64,000 bases of DNA from Chlamydoabsidia padenii. Taxonomy: Eukaryota > Mucoromycota > Mucoromycetes > Mucorales > Cunninghamellaceae. The translations under genes and the position numbers were made by a program. Of this stretch, positions 35,611 to 47,871 are shown piece by piece; within the stretch, counting starts at the first letter, position 1, and each line of letters opens with the position of its first letter. The stretch is taken from positions 1 to 64,000 of the forward strand of contig JAIWND010000044.1 in NCBI GenBank assembly GCA_025330725.1, written 5' to 3'. The notes below the pieces were generated by a model. That model made no database searches. It saw only the letters and a list, made by a program, of their open reading frames with translations, and was not told where the DNA came from.

Positions 35611-36429
35611 AGTTTTTTTACAACGTAAGAGCGACCTTCCATTACGTTGCTCGGAGGTCGGCTTGACATATTAGATGGTTTTGAAACAAAGGGCACCTGA
35701 TAGAGAAAGAGAGAAAAAAAAAAAAAAAGAGGCACAGAAGAAGAAAAGAAGAAGAAAAAAGGACATGAGACACTATCTTCCAGACAAGAACTAAACATGT
35801 TTCTGTTAGTAGTTTGCAGGTTGGGATGATAGAGTAAAAATCATTGGTTCTCATGTGGTATATTAGAACCTAGTATTCCAACCATATTTCATGATAGTTT
35901 CTTTGATCATCCGCTTATCTTTACTGATCGATCATCATTTCATTATAATCATGGGTCTTTAATGCAAGACCATAAACATTCATATAGTAATTGCTTCATT
36001 TCAATTTCATTTCCCTTTTTCGCATTGTAATCCCAGATTATCATAGTGCTGCCTTGTCCTTTGCTCATATGCATTCTTACGATATACCTACAAATCTCAG
36101 GGTCTGATGAAAATCATCGTCTAGAAGACACAGACAAGTACAGCTAATGAATAGCTGACAAAATTCATTAATAATGCTTTGAAGAGTATTTATATCAAAT
36201 AAAGCGAAGCACTTTGAATGATATTTTCAAGTTCGTAGCAATGTGTTCAAAAAACACTTGGTCAAAGTACCTGATGGTGAAAGCCCAATGCTAGATTTCG
36301 ATTTCATTTACCGATTTTTTTCATTTTTGTATCAATTGGAAGGTACTAAACATATATTTATTCATGTTTAATTTGAGGTACGGTTGTCTCTCTATTTATT
36401 GAGTAAAGTGCAAATTAAAAAAGAAAAAG
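35611..36429. other. Intergenic, no gene seen
   Basis: Holds an A15 run with purine-rich sequence at 35716-35760 and AT-rich sequence. Short open frames lack any recognisable motif. Confidence 0.45.
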
Positions 36430-36941
36430 TTCAAAAATGGAAATCATTTTTCGGATTGTCCTGTTTATTTTGGTAGGGAACTGTACACGACAGCCCAAAA
36501 AAAAAGTATTGTGTTCAATGGTGTTGCCGGCCGAGATCATGGTTCAAGAATAAAAGGATACAAACGCCGAAGCACAACCAATTTGCAACACTCCGTCGCT
36601 CTGAAAGCACAAGTCTATGACACAAACGAATACCTTACTTCAAAACTTTATTGTTTATGTGGCTCTCGGGTGGTAGCAGCACAGCAGCAAGCTAAATCTC
36701 GGCATCGTTGTGTGTATCAACCCTGACTGTATCGGAAGAAAAAAAGAATTTACCTCGGGGGCGGGATCAAAATGCTGCGATTAACATTTTGAAAAAAGGG
36801 GCGACCAAGGACGATTACCCTGCTTTCATACCATCAACAACAACAACACCAACTTTGTTCAAAAGCTTATTCGGTGATGCCAATCCTTGGAACGAGATTG
36901 TGATGCACTACCTTCCTCGGGAAGGAGGTTCGACGCAGTAA
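36430..36941 (+). pseudogene. Fanzor/TnpB-like nuclease, C-terminal relic (lineage B)
   Basis: Only the C-terminal third is visible. An ALYT-type segment precedes FNGVAGRDHGSRIKGYKRRS (36511 onward), then TNEYLTSKLYCLCGSR starts the zinc ribbon. The frame changes twice near 36710-36760, within the second half of the ribbon. The end reads PRGRDQNAAINILKKG with the RuvC-III Asp kept (about 36765). The same block order occurs in the 61-62 kb copy. The RuvC-I half is missing. Confidence 0.65.
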
Positions 36942-37307
36942 TTTGCTACTTATGGTAAGCTAAAAGGAACTTCACGTATGTTTTTCCGACTAATCGTTGC
37001 AAAATTAAAGTTGCATTCCTTCTATAGAAGTAAGAGATTAATCAAGACTGTTTCAATATCAAATGACTCCCTTACCCTGCTCGATCATCAACAAAGTGAC
37101 CAGCTTCACATATAATACGTTTGTGTAGAGATCGATTTTTTTGGGGGCGGGGAATTCCCAAATGCGGGGGTTAAACATCCTCTCAGAAAATTTCACGGGC
37201 TAGGGTCAAAAAGGATTCGAAGCCAACTTTTTGACTTTTTTCCTTCCTCTCTCTCTTAAACTTTGTTTATATATCCTTTCCCTTTTTTTTTTTTTTTTTT
37301 TAACATA
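36942..37307. other. Intergenic, promoter of mitochondrial GrpE
   Basis: Contains a G-rich patch (37142-37154) and a CT-rich leader with a T19 run ending just before the ATG. I looked for heat-shock elements (GAAnnTTC) and saw no convincing array. Confidence 0.5.
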
Positions 37308-38122
37308 ATGTCATTTGCTCCTCTTCGTCAAGCTGCCATTCAATCTGTCCGTCAATCTTCTGTGTTGAATTGTCGTATGACAGGTTTCAACAGTATTCGT
37401 CGTGCCTATTCAGCCACAACCGATGACAACAAGCCTCCTTCCGACAACAACAACAACAACAACAATGAAAAGAAATCTGAAGAACAATCTGCTGCTGCCA
37501 AGGAAGAAATCAGTCCTGAAGACGAATTCAAACTAAAGTTGGCTGAAAAGGACAAGAAACTCGCTGAATTACAAGTAAATCTCTTTTGAAGGAAAAACAG
37601 GGTTCTTTTTTTTTCTTTTTTTTTTTTTCTTACCCTTCTGACTCACAACATAACCATTTTTAGGATGCTTACCTGCGTTGTTTGGCCGATCAAGAAAACA
37701 TTCGTGAACGTAGCCGTAAAGAATTAGCGTCAGCCAAGGAATTCGCTATTCAGAAATTCGCCAAGGATCTTTTAGACACTGTGGATATTCTCAACATGGC
37801 CTTGTCATCGGTCCCGGAAAACTTGCGTACAAAGGAATCAGCCGCTGCCGCTAATGTCAACATGGTCGATCAATTCACTACTCTGTACACTGGTGTTTCT
37901 ATGACTGAATCCGAATTGGTCAAGACTTTGAAACGTCATGGTGTCGACCGTCATGATCCTCAAGGCGAAACATTTGATCCCAACCTTCATCAAGCTCTCT
38001 TCCAAGCTCCCATGCCGGATAAAGAACCTGGTACGATTTTTTCCGTGCAAAAATTAGGTTATACCATCAAGGGACGGGTCCTGCGTCCTGCTCAAGTTGG
38101 TGTCGTGGCTGAATCCAAATGA
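37308..38122 (+). CDS. MGE1: Mitochondrial GrpE nucleotide-exchange factor
   Basis: Co-chaperone that releases ADP from mitochondrial Hsp70 (Ssc1) during matrix import and folding. The model is 241 aa in two exons, 37308-37574 and 37664-38122. The N-terminus is Arg/Ser-rich and acid-free, as expected for a matrix targeting signal, then Asn-rich. The long helix (EDEFKLKLAEKDKKLAELQD) continues across the intron to AYLRCLADQENIRERSRKEL. The GrpE signature follows: FDPNLHQALFQ, then PGTIFSVQKLGYTIKGRVLRPAQVGVV at the end. The T-rich intron carries a canonical TAG acceptor. Confidence 0.95.
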
Positions 38123-38319
38123 AAACTTCTCTCCCCCTTCCTCCCTGTAGTTATATAGACTTGTTTTTATTATCACTAATGTATAGAATGTTTCTCCTCT
38201 CTCTTTGTTTGTATCCAGTAAAACATCCTTTTTATAAAAACAACAACAGCAACAACGAATTATGCTGTATTGAAATTAACTTTTTTTTTGTGTTCAGTCT
38301 TGAGATCTCTCAAGAGATC

Positions 38320-38356
<37 letters not shown>

Positions 38357-38869
38357 GTATAAACCACTTGATTATGTAGCGAGCAAGTTTTGAAGGATTG
38401 TTATTTTGACCCGAGTTTCCGTTTTCATATTCTAACTTCCTTTTTTGAGTTACATCGTGTCACCTTACCCCAGCTTTCACAATACCGAGGTGATCTTTAT
38501 AAAATACTTAATATTTACACCATCGATAACCAGTATATACATCTCTATTCATGTGAAGACTAGGGGGGGGGAGGTTGCTACTTAAACTTCAATAGCCAGT
38601 GGTATTTTTTTCTCTTTTGACTTTATGCTTGTCAAGCAAGAAGGTAATGTCGGTGGCTAGGAGGAAGTGTCAGCATCATTACTTCTTGGTTTGCAATGTG
38701 CTTCAGATACAGTAAGCGCAATGCCAATGGGCGGGGTTTAAATAAAAGGGCGGCCTCTGAAAAGTCTCAAAAGGCGGTTTTTTATATCTCAAATGGCGGC
38801 TTTAAATGACTACATATTTTTAATGAGGATGGGCAGGGAAGAATTGTTGTCGAAGGGGGGCGCGATGCA
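38123..38869. other. Intergenic with an (ATC)n microsatellite
   Basis: An (ATC)11 run lies at about 38322-38355. Near 38735-38805, GGCGG..TTTAAA motifs occur three times in about 70 nt. No gene seen; the right part may be the end of the Tc1-like relic that follows. Confidence 0.45.
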
Positions 38870-39648
38870 ATGGATTGGGAAGAAGAAGTAGACCCCTATC
38901 ACCTAGAAACGCTAACCCGTCTTAGGCTCTACTGCGAAAAGCAAGGTTCAGAGCAAAAGTCAACTGATGAAGGCTTAGATGTTGAAATGGAAGAAATTGC
39001 ACTTAAAACAAAGCAGCAAATTAAGCCATATAAAAGCTACTCCAATGAACAGAAACTGCTCTTTGTCTATTATAATAGGGTAGAATTGTTCAATGCTGCT
39101 AAATCTGGTAGATTAGCTGGCAGTATTGCAAAAAGGACAGCACAGAAGTGAGCTAAGAAATTCAAAGAGGACAAAGACTGGAATATATTCGAAAAGCAAA
39201 CCAACAAAGTTAATAGATCAACAGGACAGCTTGAAGAGAGGCACAAAATTCATTTAGTTAACCTTTATGATGATAACCCTCAAGCCCGAGTCGTAGACGC
39301 AGTTGCTTCACTTACTGAAAAATTTGCGGGGTTTACGCTTAAGGAAACAAGTGTTAGAAACTTCTTAAAAACTTAATGCAACCTTTCATTTAAAAAATCA
39401 TCCGTCATCCGGCTCCTCGAAACGATTCAACCAAAATTGCAAAACGCATAGCGTGGGTTGAAGAATTGAGCAAAACAGATATGGAAAACTGCATTTTTGT
39501 AGACGAATCAGGTTTTGATATCAATATGAGACCTCCAGGAGGATGGTCTGCTAAGGCTGTCGATATTTTTGCGGTGCCTCAAAAGTTCGCCATGAACCTT
39601 GAAGTATCTCAAATTTCCATTTTAGGATGCAGTTTATTGTTTAATTAA
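38870..39648 (+). pseudogene. Tc1-like transposase relic, N-terminal half
   Basis: Begins with an acidic leader and a helix-turn-helix region (YSNEQKLLFVYY, AAKSGRLAGSIAKRTAQ), reaches an in-frame TGA at 39149-39151, and continues in the same frame (RHKIHLVNLYDDNP, LKETSVRNFLK) to a TAA about 39374. A frame change leads to NCIFVDESGFDINMRPPGGW (about 39487), which keeps the first catalytic Asp. The rest of the DDE core is absent. It is a different subfamily from the 16.8-kb relic, judging by the residues around this block. Confidence 0.7.
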
Positions 39649-39781
39649 AAAAAATAACTACAAACTAGCTGCATTATATATAAGTATGGTACAAAGAGGT
39701 GACAACCTTTCTGCGCCAGTGACTATTTCCATAGTGACAGAGTCAATGATACTTCCACATGATTGCCATGACTGTGCCAAT

Positions 39782-40147
39782 TCATCGCACGAGGACCTTG
39801 TTTTTGGTGTTTGGGTTCGTCATGATTGCCCAGATTGTTTGTTGAGAAGGAGGAAATACGGGGCCAGCCCACAGGTGATCTTTAACAGTACATCCCAAGA
39901 AGAAATGGTAGTAGTCTTCTATTGTTTGAGTGCAATGAGCGCAGATTGAATCCACATTCGTGTTTGTTGTTCGCTGTGCAATGCGCTCCTTCGTTGAAAG
40001 GGCACCATGGAGTAGCCGCCACCAAATTGTCGGCGTCTTGTGTTGCAGGACAATTTTCCTAAAAGCCTTCCACGTAGACTGTGGCAACCGCCAGCCCATT
40101 GAGATTTTTAAGAGAGGAGTAGAAAGACAAGAGAACCAGAGCCGTTA
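39782..40147 (-). pseudogene. LINE ORF2 C-terminal fragment (zf-RVT zinc-binding domain)
   Basis: Minus-strand reading shows TIWWRLLHGALSTKERIAQR followed by CAHCTQTIEDYYHFFLGC: the reverse-transcriptase zinc-binding domain seen at the C-terminus of many LINE ORF2 proteins (W.LL.G.L.T, then CxxC..E...HxFxxC). It ends at a stop (39782-39784). The reverse transcriptase itself is absent. It abuts a truncated gypsy element of the same orientation. Confidence 0.7.
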
Positions 40148-40200
40148 TGGTTGAAGTTGAGGTGAAGTACCTCAAGATTATGACGAACTTTTAAAGTACC

Positions 40201-42732
40201 TCAAACTTCCTTTTTAGGATTTTGAAGTACCTCAAAATTAACAGCACTCGTATGTTCGTCCATAGATTTAATGAACACTACAATATCGTCAATGAAAGTA
40301 GCGACAAACGATGGGTAAGGGTTACGACTAAAAACGTCGGTCATTACTCTTTGAAATTTCGAGGATATAGGCTTTAATCCAAAAGGACAACCTTTAAACA
40401 TATACTGCTGACCATCCACCGAAGTGAACGCAGTTTTGTGTTGATGTGGAGGATGAATAGGAAAGCGATGGAACGCATTAGTGAGATCAAGACTAGAGTA
40501 CACGTTAGATCCAGTTAGGCGTGCAAAAATGTCTTGTATCTTTGGTAGAGGGAATTTGTCTTCTTTCAAGTATTTGTTAATATGGCGAGGGTCGAGACAG
40601 GGACGCTTATCCGTATAATTACCCAATAAATCTTTTTTAGGGGCCAAGGTTAACGGGCTATTCCATCTGTTATCAACGTTTGAAGATACTGTGGTTATAA
40701 TTCCATCAGCAAGCCATTTATCTACAGTTTCTTGTATTTTCGGTTTGAGTGTATGTGCAATAGGGTATTGCGGTCTGTAGCAGACAGCGTTATCCGGCGT
40801 ATCTAAATAAATCAACGCATCAGGATGTGTACAGAAAGAATCAGAAGGTATAAGTTGATTCTCTTCAATTTCTGGTTGAATACGCTGCATAAATTCATCC
40901 ATTTCCTCTACAGATCCAAATGGATCTTCATTGGGAATGGGCTTGTCTTTGAAAGGGTTTTCATCAATATCCTTACTAGGTGGGTCCCATGCTACAGCTA
41001 ATCCAGTGTATCCTATACCGAATGTGGCCATCAAATCTGTACCGATAGACATAGGTCTATCAAAAGCCAAATCCATCACCTCCAATTTACATGTGTATGG
41101 TATTCCATTATAACGCACATTTAACAAAGGGGTGTAGCCGTAGCTATTAATCGTAACACCAGCATTTGCTAGTAGGATAGGTTTTGCCTTGACATGAGGG
41201 ATAATTGAAATATCATGTAAGACACAGAATTTTTTGTTTATTGCCGAGAAGTTCGCACCACTATCTACTAAAGCTACTATTGGCTCTTCCTGTAGATAGA
41301 GAGGGACATTAATTTCAGCATCACACAATCTGCCAAGGCTCATAGCGTTCTTGTTCTTTTCATTTAACTTACATGGGAGCTTATCACCAACAGTGGCTTT
41401 GCTTTTAAATACCGCTGCCAAACGATATTCTTCATCACGTTCAGTATCACGTTCAGCCTTACGCTGAGCATCATCTCGCTTCACCGCATCAGAGTACTTG
41501 GCGTCAGCACGGCTGACTTTTCGATCGAGTTGATGATGACTACGATTGCCATAGTGACTCGAATGTTGTTGGTGGTGGTGGCCCTTGTTGTTGTTGCTGT
41601 TCTTGTTGTTTTGCGGCTGAAGCTGGTTATCAGCGGGTTTACCACAAATGTGACCCCTCACAAACTTCTCACCACAACCACGTCTGCAGTAGATACCACC
41701 AGAGGGATAGGTACCCATGGGTCCAGGTCCACGTTCATGTTGGTTCCAGGTACCGTCTCTGCGGCGAGGCTCATCCGTCCTACGTCGCTTATGTGAGTTG
41801 GCAACTTGGGCACCAAACTTGCTAGGAGGCAGTTCCAAGTCAGCAGCGAAGGAGGCCATTTCCTTGGTAGTCTTCTTGATAAAGGACGCAGCATCTTCCT
41901 TTACCATCATGGACAACTTGCTACGCCAATGAGAAGGCAAGTTGTTGAAGTTGAAGAAGAAGGTCATCATCGCCATGGTTGACTGGTCAACTTCCAAGTC
42001 GTTCAAAGTGGCTTCCCATCTATGAAAATAATCCTCCCCGGACTCATTGTCACGAGGGGTAAGTTCTGTTAAAGCCAGCAAATTTCTTACCTTCTGCTTG
42101 GGAGTGTGGTTGAACTCATACAACCATTGAGTGACCAAAGACCAGGTTTCAGTTTGTCCCTGTCTGGCCAACAAGGCGCGTTTTGTTTCTACGAAATGTT
42201 TATACGATTTACCAAGGATAAGTGGCAAAAATCGCTTATACTCTCTCTCCACATCCACACGGTGAAGGTTCATCACCTCTTCCAAACGAGTGACAAAACT
42301 TGTGACGTTATACATCACCACGGCACACTTCACATCCACCTTTTCCTTGGCAAAGACGAGAACAGGCAAGTCTTCCACCGAAAGTTGGTGCACAATACTG
42401 GCACCGGTGGCAGTTATGGTGCTGTTGGGGTTGTTGTTGTTATTATTGGCAACAAAACCTTCCAAAGGGAAACGGCGGGCAGCTGTTTGTCGGAATTTCT
42501 CCAACAGCTCAAACTTGGCCATGGCTTGATTGAGAAGCTCATTATACTCGTCTTCTCGTTCATCATCATGACGAAGCCTGCTTGCAGTTTCTTGGGTGGC
42601 CTCATAGCGACGCTTCAAAATGGCAACGTCTTCCTTGGCCTCAGCCACATCGCGCTCGTACTTCTGTTGAGGATCGTGTTCGATTTCCATGTCAACAGGA
42701 ATGGTGGTGTTGTTGTTGTTGTTGGATGCCAT
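40201..42732 (-). pseudogene. Ty3/gypsy Gag-Pol, truncated within reverse transcriptase
   Basis: One 843-codon open frame read from ATG 42732. Gag-like helical region first, then a Cys/His segment (CRRGCGEKFVRGHICG, about residue 340) and a Gln/His/Lys-rich spacer. The aspartic protease is marked by ALVDSGANFSAIN, and the reverse transcriptase fingers/palm by LTLAPKKDLLGNYTDKRPCL, YSSLDLTNAFHRFPI and the catalytic FIDDIVV (F where most have Y). The frame stops about 30 codons after the catalytic motif at 40201. Thumb, RNase H, integrase and any visible LTR are missing, so it cannot be autonomous. The long intact frame implies the truncation is fairly recent. Confidence 0.85.
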
Positions 42733-42996
42733 TGATGTTTTCGTAAAAAAAAAAATGAGATGTCTGTATAAAATACGAGGTTTCAATGTATCTTTTATTA
42801 TGAGATAAAAGTGAAGAGAAAAAAGTAACTCTTTGTTATGACATCTGTATATAAAAAATTCATCTTCGGCTGAGCCTAATTTCATTGGCTCTGCCTCATC
42901 TTCATCTTGTACCTGCATTTCTGAGTTTAAAATCAAGTTAAAAATATGCAATACAAAAAAACAAAAAAAAAAAAACCTGTCTTGTTTGCTTATAGA

Positions 42997-43546
42997 TCAA
43001 ACAAGACAATAAAAAACAATAAAAAAGTAAAGTAAAGATAAATGCCGGATATGACACAAGCCATTAGTTGCCGAACTGCCAGTTTTGACAAGTTCACGGA
43101 TTTTCGATGACCATGCCCGAGCGACGTGAAAAAGACACCACTGCACTTGAGCTTCTGGAAACACAGTGTGAATGGCGATTAACTCAACGTTGGAGACATC
43201 AATCGTGATTTTCAGAACATTGGTGCATCCCATTCTTCTCAAAAATTGCAGGAATTCGACGATAGGGGAAACAGCATGGTTGACTGTGAAGCAATATGCA
43301 ACGGGACAGCCTGTACCAGTAACGGGGTGACGAACAACGACCGTATACAACAGGCAATTGTTGATTTTGGTGGTCTTGTGAGTGCATTCAAGCACCAGTG
43401 CGGACATTGAGTGAGGATATTTTTTTGCCAGGGAGACAAAAAACCAAAAGTAAACTTTGTATCAAAGTCGTCTCCAAGATAAACATCATATCCTTTTCCA
43501 TTTGAGAATGCTTGTAGTCATAATCTGACTGATTCATACTGATCGT

Positions 43547-43582
<36 letters not shown>

Positions 43583-44251
43583 TATGCTGCTTCTTGTATT
43601 TTTTTATACTGATTGTACACTTCGTTGTGATCCAAAACTTGATCTCTATGAACAATATCTTGGCTGTTATTTTGACGATCAGCCATAACAATGTTGAGGT
43701 GGTCTTGAATGTAATTATTCAATTGACGTTGAATAGACACACGAACGTCTCTACATTCATATCCTTCAGTAAGCTTTTGCATAATAAAATTCTTTGTGGT
43801 TTTTGAAACTGGCAAAAAGCTTAAGTCTTCCTTGGCCCCTATTTCATGATTATGTTGCTTTTAAAAAGTAAAGACAACGTTGTTGGGATCGTTTTTGGAA
43901 CAAGTTACTTTCATACTAGCAGGACAGCCGATTTTCTTTGATGCCTTTTGGATAGGTCTGGTGGTCCTGGTAGAGCTTTCCCTCACTAAAGCTTTGGGTG
44001 CTTCTTTTTCACCACTACAACGACAAAAAAAAAAGTTTTATACCAAGAGTGCAAAACAGTCTTCTTCTCTTGACATACGCCCCTTCATCCTCGGTAGTTT
44101 GCTTTGACTGATACAGTTTTCCTGCAATCCACAATACTGCGTATTTCTCAGGAAAGGTGTCTATTACTTCGTTCATTTGCTCAAGAGGAGCAGTAATTGC
44201 TTCAGGAATAGGAATATAGGGTTTGATGCGAAGCGTGGATAACATTTTCAA
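42997..44251 (-). pseudogene. Second Mutator-like transposase, decayed
   Basis: Read on the minus strand from 44251 leftwards. The leader piece (IPEAITAPLEQMNEVIDTFP, 44251-44015) is followed, after frame breaks, by MPVSKTTKNFIMQKLTEGYE (43815 on; a MULE N-terminal region), broken by a T run at 43549-43580. Then comes part of the DDE core (43407-42997): RHPVTGTGCPVAYCFTVNH, ITIDVSNVELIAIHTVFPEA with the second Asp, and QWCLFHVARAW. It differs strongly from the 31-kb transposase, so it belongs to another MULE family. Several frameshifts make it inactive. Confidence 0.65.
43549..43580. repeat. T32 homopolymer within the MULE relic
   Basis: About 32 T interrupting the transposase relic. Confidence 0.85.
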
Positions 44252-44546
44252 AATAATAAATTATTTAGTCGAAAGAACAGTAAAAAGGAACAGTAAAATA
44301 GAATTCTCGATTTCTTTGAATTGATTTTTTCAGGGCAGTGACTTTGTCGGCTAAACTTTTAAAAATTAAAACCCCTCTTAAAGTGCGAGGGTATAAGGGG
44401 ATGCGTATAAGGGGATGCTGCCTAAGGTGATCCTTGTCCACACGTCACACACACGCATACAATGTTTGAAAGCCAGAAAATAGAGAAAGGCCCCCAACTC
44501 ACAAGCCTCCTCCCACCTTCATAATTTCTATCACTACAACTTTGAA
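44252..44546. other. Intergenic, SF3B4 promoter
   Basis: AATAGAAT and CCTCC-rich patches with a short direct repeat GTATAAGGGGATGC (44390 and 44405). No gene seen. Confidence 0.45.
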
Positions 44547-45471
44547 ATGGCTTACATGGAACGAAATCAAGACGCTACCGTATATATTGGAAATCTAGAT
44601 ACCAGAGCTTCTGAGTCCCTAGTATGGGAGCTTTTACTACAAGCCGGTCCTGTTGGTAAAAAAAAAAAAAAAAAAAAAAGAAAAGAAAAGAGAAAGAAAA
44701 GAAAAGAAAAGAAAGAAAAGAAAGAGAGAGAGAGAAAGAGAATGGTAAACCTTTCAATTAAAAAGCTATACTCACCCATCACCTTTGTTTCTAGTAAATG
44801 TCCATTTGCCGAAAGATCGAGTAACTCAAACCCATCAAGGTTTCGGGTTCGTTGAATTCTTATCGGAGGAAGACGCTGATTATGCCGCACGTATTATGAA
44901 TCAAATTCGTTTATGGGGAAAACCCATCCGTGTAAACAAGGTAAAGAACTTTTCAAGACACTCTGCTTTGAGTCAAGTTGTACTCATCATATTAATCTAA
45001 TAGGCAACAGCGGATCGAAGGAATTTAGATGTGGGCGCAACGTTATTTATTGGCAACTTGGATCCCGAAGTTGACGAGAAAGCATTATATGATACATTCA
45101 GTGCATTTGGTCAAATCATTCAGACCCCCAATATCACCCGTGATCCCGAAACCGGCGCTGGACGAGGATTTGGGTTTGTTAGTTTCGACAATTTTGAATC
45201 ATCCGACGCTGCGATTGATGCTATGGATGGTCAATTCTTAATGAATAAACAAGTCAGTGTGTCTTATGCATTCAAAAAGGACGGGAAAGGCGAACGACAC
45301 GGATCTGCTGCCGAGCGATTATTGGCTTCTCAAGGACAGAAGAATATTCAAATGCCTCATCGATTATTTGCCGATCAGCAACAGCAACAACAGCAACAAC
45401 AGCAACAGCAACAGCAACAGCAGCCATATCATGGAGGAAGTGGGCCATCACAATTTTATCCTTCTTATTGA
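44547..45471 (+). CDS. Splicing factor 3B subunit 4 (SF3B4/Hsh49)
   Basis: U2 snRNP SF3b subunit contacting pre-mRNA near the branch site. The model is 240 aa in three exons, 44547-44655, 44795-44940 and 45004-45471. RRM1 runs [20 protein letters not shown] to [21 protein letters not shown]2 [20 protein letters not shown] to [27 protein letters not shown] follows RRM1 as in SF3B4. The C-terminus is a Q-rich tail with Q17, shorter than the Pro-rich tail of the animal protein and close to yeast Hsh49 in length. Intron 1 begins GTA20 followed by a purine-only tract of about 60 nt. Confidence 0.95.
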
Positions 45472-45897
45472 TAAATCAACAACTCTTACCCTTCCCATTT
45501 TACTTTAAAGTGAAGAAATAATAAACGTAGGAGTCGCCATGTGTGACAAATAGCCATTGTGTATTAAAGTTTGAGATAAAGTTGTTGAATTGAAGACTGA
45601 GTTCTGGTTATTGTGTATACAGTTGGAAGCGCATGGTGTATTTAGTAGGAATTAGGCCAAGGAGAGCCGTACGATTAAGCCGTGAAAATACACTCATACG
45701 TACCAAGTAATTTTGTTCTACTGGCGTTCAATAACTTGACAATAGTGAATAAAAGGTAAACGGAATGCTTCCGTTCTTATACCGATGACCCAAAAGTTGG
45801 AACAGCTGGCGGGAGCTCTAAGCCACTTTACAATGGTATAACGCCCACCTGATCTTTGAAATGAACCTTTAAAACATTTAATTTTTCTGAGCGCACC
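45472..45897. other. Intergenic
   Basis: AATAAA near 45518 likely ends SF3B4. The remainder is promoter for the glutaredoxin-like gene. No gene seen. Confidence 0.5.
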
Positions 45898-46188
45898 ATG
45901 TCGACAGCTAAAAAGATTGCTCTCATCTTATTCTCATCAAGAACTTGTTCATTGTGCACGACTGCAAAAGATACTTTGCTAAGGGTACAACAAGAAATCC
46001 CTTTTGAATTAAAAGTGTTGGATATCCACAAGAGCGAGTGTCCAAAAGAGTTTGCCGATCGCTACATGTTTGATATTCCTGTTGTTCATCTCAATGATGA
46101 ATTTCTTGTCCAGCACAGAATATCTCAGGATAAGCTTGTTGATGCCTTGAAGAAGTATGAAACTACCGGCAAAGTAGAAAAAATATAG
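45898..46188 (+). CDS. Glutaredoxin-like protein (DUF836, C5orf63/YDR286C type)
   Basis: A 96-aa intronless protein with a thioredoxin fold: beta strand ALILFSSRTCSLC carrying a CxxC active site (Cys18-x-x-Cys21), helix CTTAKDTLLRVQ, ELKVLDIHKSECPKEFADRY, then the cis-Pro loop YMFDIPVVHLNDEF and the final helix SQDKLVDALKKYE. This is the short glutaredoxin-like DUF836 family, several of which are mitochondrial. Its reaction is not established. Convergent with IPI3, only 36 nt between stop codons. Confidence 0.85.
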   Translation: MSTAKKIALILFSSRTCSLCTTAKDTLLRVQQEIPFELKVLDIHKSECPKEFADRYMFDIPVVHLNDEFLVQHRISQDKLVDALKKYETTGKVEKI

Positions 46189-46224
46189 ATATGGATATAT
46201 GTATCAATAAAAGTTTATTTATGA

Positions 46225-47871
46225 TTAATTCTGGTCAACTGCATTATTTTTTCTTCTTCGATCATCCATAAATTGGTCTACCAGGGTGTGGAACATGCCA
46301 TCATGTAAAGTTTTGATTTTTTTATGATGATTTTGGAATCGAACCAGTTCGTCTTGTAATTCCCCCACTTTAGAATGTAAAACCATTGAAGAATCTTGAC
46401 TCTATGGCGTAAAAAGGGGATTCGGTTATTCCTTGTATTCAACTTTTTCAAATATGCTTACCCCAATATCTCTTAATTCATCCGTAATTTGATTGGTTGG
46501 TGTCATTTCACAAGGTAAAGTCCCACAGCCAGCTTCTCCCAAATGTACAAGTTCTGTCAGATCATTTCGCGTATTAGTTATCTGTTGTTCCACGCCATCT
46601 TTTCGTTCCTCGCTCAGAGGCACGATTGTACGTTTAAATGATTTCCATGGCATGGGAACAGATTTTGTTTGAGCGGAAGCACCAGTCAAAAGTTCATTGG
46701 GTCGTAAAATACATGAGATATGAGTTACTGGGCCTTTATGGCTTTCGAATTGCCGTAAAGATTGTCGACTTGCCACATCCCAGACTATACAATTGCCATC
46801 TTCTGATGCTGAAATCAAAAGCCCGCCGTCAAATGATAAACTTAATGAATGGATGGCACCGCTATTGAACAAAAAAAAAGTAAATATAATTGATTATCTT
46901 GTGTCTTGTCTTTTAATCCTTACGTGTGTCCTGTGAATGATGCACCTAGAGAGGGAGAAGACTCGGCCGAGCTATGAATACCGACAGCTTCCACTTTTGC
47001 TAACCCACCTACACTTTGAGCAGCACTGTATGTCTGTTGTTGTCGTCGTTTGTATAAATCCACAGAGTATATATCGTTACCAGAGGCAGCAAATAAGATT
47101 GTTTCTGAAGGGTTAACGACAACAGATGTAACCGCCTTGGGAAATAAGAATGTTGTCAACAGTTCACCAGTAGCAAGATCCCATAACTTTTTTTTCCGAA
47201 AATTGAAATCCAAGTTAGCTATTGTGTTTTCTTTCTGTTTCTGTTTGTAATACCTTGACCGTAAAATCCAGACTAGTAGTGTATACACGCGCAGTGCTGA
47301 GACTCCCTGAACCAACCCAAACATCAGTAACAGGTAAAGTGTGATCCGACCACGAGTATAGTGGACTAGGGCGAGCATCGACCTCAGTTTGTTCAGAACA
47401 TAAAAGTTGTGCGACCAACCAAACATTTACTGTCGCGTCATCACCAGCAGTGATTAGGACGGCATCGTCATTTGAGAAAACAAGGCGTTGAATATGGCGA
47501 TAGTGAGCTTCGAATACACGTTTCAGATGCCCAGTAGCTGTATGCCAAAGATATACACGTCCAGACTGTGTTGCACCCGTAACATACTGGCCTTGATGAG
47601 AAGCAGCAACCGTAACTATTTTTTCGGGTGTTAACATTTTATGAGCTACATGATCCCGACGCCAATCATAGACATGTAAAGTGGCTCGATCTTTTTGTGC
47701 CGTTACGAAAGATCCAACTTGTAACGGAGCTCCGGGTCGAGGGACGACACACATGCCACCTTTTTCGGATATACTTTGTTTAAAAGTGAATAACGTCGAT
47801 CCTGAACATATGTCCCATACGTAGACAGTGGGATCCGTATTTGAAGCACTGACTGCAATCTCAGTAAACAT
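46225..47871 (-). CDS. IPI3: Pre-rRNA processing protein IPI3 / WDR18
   Basis: WD40 subunit of the Rix1 (PELP1-TEX10-WDR18) complex, which acts with Rea1 in 60S ribosome maturation and is also linked to pre-replicative complexes. The model is 485 aa in four exons, 47871-47254, 47186-46924, 46861-46462 and 46401-46225. N-terminal SNTDPTVYVWDICSGSTLFT, GQYVTGATQSGRVYLWHTAT, HIQRLVFSNDDAVLITAGDD, then ARVYTTSLDFTVKLWDLATG and FTGHTGAIHSLSLSFDGGLL give about six WD repeats. A C-terminal region with charged helix (VLHSKVGELQDELVRFQNHH) follows, as in WDR18, where it docks the partner subunits. The ATG at 47871 fits the family N-terminus. Confidence 0.9.

Noticed and set aside
46325..46350. GAATCGAACCAG, reminiscent of a tRNA T-loop on the minus strand
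   Set aside because: Lies inside the last coding exon of IPI3, and no cloverleaf can be drawn around it.
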